From Curtobacterium sp. 'Ferrero' (GTDB taxonomy: Bacteria; Actinomycetota; Actinomycetes; Actinomycetales; Microbacteriaceae): a DNA stretch of 39,167 nucleotides. The position numbers and the translations under genes were made by a program. The stretch spans positions 1-39,167 of the forward strand of contig NZ_NXIA01000023.1 in NCBI RefSeq assembly GCF_002412165.1. The letters run 5' to 3'. The notes beneath the pieces were generated by a model, which saw only the letters and a program-made list of their open reading frames with translations, was not told where the DNA came from and ran no database searches. Numbering within the stretch: position 1 is the stretch's first letter; the number at the start of each line of letters is the position of its first letter. Below, piece by piece: positions 37,374 through 39,167 of the stretch.

Positions 37374-37415
37374 GGACGGGAGGCGCGGGGCGGGAGCGCG
37401 CCGTGCCTCCCGTCC
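37374..37415. repeat. Family 2 hairpin between AEC and exonuclease III genes
   Basis: Arms GGACGGGAGGC (37374-37384) and GCCTCCCGTCC (37405-37415) are perfect; the inner part pairs only imperfectly. The arms match the core of the palindrome after fruA. The rest of the 166-nt gap is GC-rich with smaller dyads and no gene. Confidence 0.75.
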
Positions 37416-37503
37416 GGTGGGTGGCCGGCGGGACGCCGCGCCGGTGCCGCCTGTCGGGGTGGTGCCGCGTCGGTGCGCCTGCGGGCGCGCCACCGCGCCC
37501 GCG

Positions 37504-38340
37504 TCAGAAGATCATCGGGCGGTCGTCGTCGAGCGAGGTGTCGAGGTCGAGGTCGACCGTCACGGGCACGTGGTCGCTCGGGGCGTCGCCCTTCCGCTCG
37601 TCGCGGTGGATCGCCGCATCGGTCACGACGTCCGCGAACGCCCGCGAGCCGAGCACGAAGTCGATGCGCATGCCCTCGTTGCGCGGGAACCGGAGCTGCT
37701 TGTAGTCCCAGTACGTGTAGCCGTCGGGCACGATCGGACGGACGACGTCCTGCAGGCCACGCTCCTCGAACGCGTGGAAGGCCGCACGCTCCGGCTCGCT
37801 GACGTGCGTCGCGCCGGCGAACACCGCCATGTCCCAGACGTCCTGGTCGAGCGGCGCCACGTTCCAGTCACCCATGAGGGCCAGCGGGAGCTCGGGGTCG
37901 TCCGTCAGCCACTCCGTGGTGCGGTCGGCCAGCTGTGCGAGCCAGTCGAGCTTGTACGTGTAGTGCGGGTCGCCGAGCTCGCGGCCGTTCGGCACGTACA
38001 GGCTCCAGAGCCGGACGCCGTCGACCGTGACGCCGATCGCCCGGGCCTCCACGGGGAGTTCCGGCCCCTCGTGGCCCTTGAGGAAGCCCGGCTGGCCGGG
38101 GAAGTCGCGCGTGACGTCCTCCATCGGCAGCCGACTGGCGAACGCGACCCCGTTCCACTGGTTCAGCCCGTGCGCCTCGACCTGGTAGCCGGCCGCCTCG
38201 AACGCCTCGGTCGGGAACTGCTCCGGCTTGCACTTGATCTCCTGCATGCCGAGGACGTCGACGTCCTCGCGCACCAGCCAGTCGACGATCCGCCCCACTC
38301 GGGTGCGGACGGAGTTCACGTTCCAGGTCGCCACGCGCAT
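37504..38340 (-). CDS. xthA: Exodeoxyribonuclease III
   Basis: The protein has 278 residues. It is an AP endonuclease and 3'-5' exonuclease in base-excision repair. Family motifs are WNVNSVR at the start, the metal-binding E34 in MQEIK, WNGVAFASR, YVPNGRELGDPHYTYKL, MGDWNVAP, RIDFVLGSRA and the C-terminal SDHVPV. The ATG at 38340 lies 7 nt after TAGGTT, so the mRNA is probably leaderless. Confidence 0.94.
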   Translation of the reverse strand: MRVATWNVNSVRTRVGRIVDWLVREDVDVLGMQEIKCKPEQFPTEAFEAAGYQVEAHGLNQWNGVAFASRLPMEDVTRDFPGQPGFLKGHEGPELPVEARAIGVTVDGVRLWSLYVPNGRELGDPHYTYKLDWLAQLADRTTEWLTDDPELPLALMGDWNVAPLDQDVWDMAVFAGATHVSEPERAAFHAFEERGLQDVVRPIVPDGYTYWDYKQLRFPRNEGMRIDFVLGSRAFADVVTDAAIHRDERKGDAPSDHVPVTVDLDLDTSLDDDRPMIF

Positions 38341-38424
38341 GGGTCCGAACCTACCGGTCCCTCCCGGTGGCATGGTGTTCGCTGGACCCACCACCAGGAG
38401 CACCGGATCAGAACGGAGTCACCC

Positions 38425-38868
38425 ATGGCAGCCAGCACCGACCGCGTCGACGGCACCACCACCGGCAGCACGACGACGCAGGTGACCACCAAGGGCCGCA
38501 CGATCATCGACGACGCCGTCGTGGCGAAGGTCGCCGGCATCGCCGCCCGTGACGTCCCCGGCGTGTACGCGCTCGGCGGCAACGCGGCGCGGGCGTTCGG
38601 CGCGATCCGCGACGCCATCGGCTCGAGCGCGCTCGGCCAGGGCGTGCGCGTCGAGGTCGGCGAGACCCAGGCGGCGGTCGACGTGACGATCGTCGTCGAG
38701 TACCCCACGCCGATGACGGCCGTCGCCGCCGCCGTCCGCGAGGCCGTCGCGGAGGCCGTGACCCGCCTCGTCGGCCTCGAGGTCACCGAGGTGAACGTCG
38801 CGATCAACGACGTCGAGATCCCCGGCTTCGGCACCGAGACCGAGGACGCCCCGGGTCGCGTCCGATGA
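38425..38868 (+). CDS. Asp23/Gls24 family envelope stress protein
   Basis: The protein has 147 residues. Asp23 proteins sit at the cytoplasmic face of the membrane and respond to envelope or alkaline stress. The family core is GRTIIDDAVVAKVAGIAARDVPGVYALGG, then VDVTIVVEYPTPMTAVAAAVREAVAEAVTRLVGLEVTEVNVAINDVEIPG. A Thr/Ser-rich tail precedes it. CGGAG precedes the ATG. The gene overlaps the next by 4 nt (ATGA), so it heads a translationally coupled cluster. Confidence 0.9.
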   Translation: MAASTDRVDGTTTGSTTTQVTTKGRTIIDDAVVAKVAGIAARDVPGVYALGGNAARAFGAIRDAIGSSALGQGVRVEVGETQAAVDVTIVVEYPTPMTAVAAAVREAVAEAVTRLVGLEVTEVNVAINDVEIPGFGTETEDAPGRVR

Positions 38869-39056
38869 ACGCCACCGTCGTCGGCATGGCGACCGGCGCA
38901 CTGCTCGCCGTCGTCGGCCTGACGCTCGGGGCGTGGGCGTTCGTCGTCGTCGCCGTCTGCATCGTCCTCGGTGCCGTCGTCGCCCGGATCCTCACCGGCA
39001 CCCTCGACGTGCGGCGGCTGCTCGACGTCCTGCGCGGACGTCGGAGTTCGTCGTGA
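38865..39056 (+). CDS. Small two-helix membrane protein (DUF2273-like)
   Basis: The protein has 63 residues. Two adjacent hydrophobic helices (about 7-22 and 24-44) are joined by a short turn, followed by a basic tail RRLLDVLRGRRSSS. Size, topology and position after Asp23 fit the small membrane partner (DUF2273 type) that anchors Asp23. Start and stop overlap both neighbours (ATGA, GTGA). Confidence 0.8.
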   Translation: MNATVVGMATGALLAVVGLTLGAWAFVVVAVCIVLGAVVARILTGTLDVRRLLDVLRGRRSSS

Positions 39057-39167
39057 CCGCCGCCGCTTCCGGCGACCAGGGCCGCGACGTCGGTCCGGCC
39101 GGTCCGCGGCCCGGCGGCACCGTGCCCGGCGGCACCGTGCCCGGCGGGGCCGTGCCCGGCGGGGCCG
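39053..39167 (+). CDS. Third gene of the Asp23 cluster, N-terminus only
   Basis: The GTG at 39053 overlaps the previous stop codon, giving coupled translation. Only 38 codons are present: a short polar start, then the five-residue repeat PGG(T/A)V encoded by 15-bp units. In similar actinobacterial clusters this position holds a membrane protein (DUF6286 type) or a second Asp23; the visible part cannot decide. Confidence 0.65.
   Translation, partial: MTAAASGDQGRDVGPAGPRPGGTVPGGTVPGGAVPGGA
39110..39167 (+). repeat. 15-bp tandem repeat in a coding region
   Basis: Three full units and one cut unit of CCCGGCGG(C/G)(A/G)CCGTG run in frame to the window edge. The first two units are identical to each other, and the third matches the visible part of the fourth. 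This pattern suggests recent slippage. Confidence 0.85.

Overview
The window is about 39 kb of very GC-rich DNA (roughly 70 percent by eye) from a high-GC Gram-positive bacterium. The gene set and regulatory style point to Microbacteriaceae, most likely Curtobacterium or a close relative: a dnaK-grpE-dnaJ-hspR operon with HspR operators, an ABC sugar operon without its own ATPase, a DasR-type operator, an actinobacterial Asp23 cluster and many leaderless gene starts. The genus is an inference from gene content. No rRNA, tRNA, CRISPR array, insertion sequence or prophage was seen; this looks like ordinary chromosome.

Layout. 1-68: start of a secreted protein leaving the window. 164-2950 and 7360-9279: two related secreted modular repeat proteins on the minus strand, flanking the chaperone operon dnaK-grpE-dnaJ-hspR (3223-7285). 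9488-12040: an RlmG/RsmC-type methyltransferase, an aldo/keto reductase and an unknown small protein. 12255-14954: cytoplasmic GH2 beta-mannosidase. 15142-16929: TatA and a 14-TM type MFS exporter. 16978-19152: ClpB without its N-domain, behind an HspR operator. 19240-19797: DUF2231 membrane protein. 19995-23287: sugar ABC transporter (lipoprotein and two permeases), probably for chitobiose-type sugars. 23288-23720: terminator, a tandem repeat patch and the fru promoter. 23721-27685: fruR-fruK-fruA. 27833-28876: CapD-like nucleotide-sugar dehydratase. 28966-31878: GH20 hexosaminidase and a divergent ROK regulator. 31963-35649: DedA protein, DUF2945 protein, membrane Ser/Thr kinase, TrpF and a HAD phosphatase. 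35745-38340: nitroreductase, AEC transporter and exonuclease III. 38425-end: Asp23 envelope-stress cluster, cut by the window edge.

How the genes work together. Heat-shock operators tie the dnaK operon and clpB, 14 kb apart, into one HspR regulon whose repressor is encoded in the window. The fru operon forms a complete fructose uptake and phosphorylation unit with its own DeoR-type regulator. The ABC operon, the cytoplasmic GH20 enzyme and the ROK regulator can be read as an import-then-cleave pathway for N-acetylglucosamine oligosaccharides. This is supported by a DasR-like dyad ahead of the ABC operon and by a 9-nt word shared by the ABC and ROK/GH20 control regions. The substrate assignment remains an inference.

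The most unusual signals are non-coding or architectural: two families of long, near-perfect intergenic hairpins that recur through the window, a 32-36 bp tandem repeat before the fru promoter, the paired repeat proteins with different repeat numbers, a cysteine-free DnaJ with a duplicated G/F module, a ClpB that starts at its first ATPase domain, and a kinase with a histidine-rich juxtamembrane stretch. I did not find a clearly new defence or biosynthetic system.
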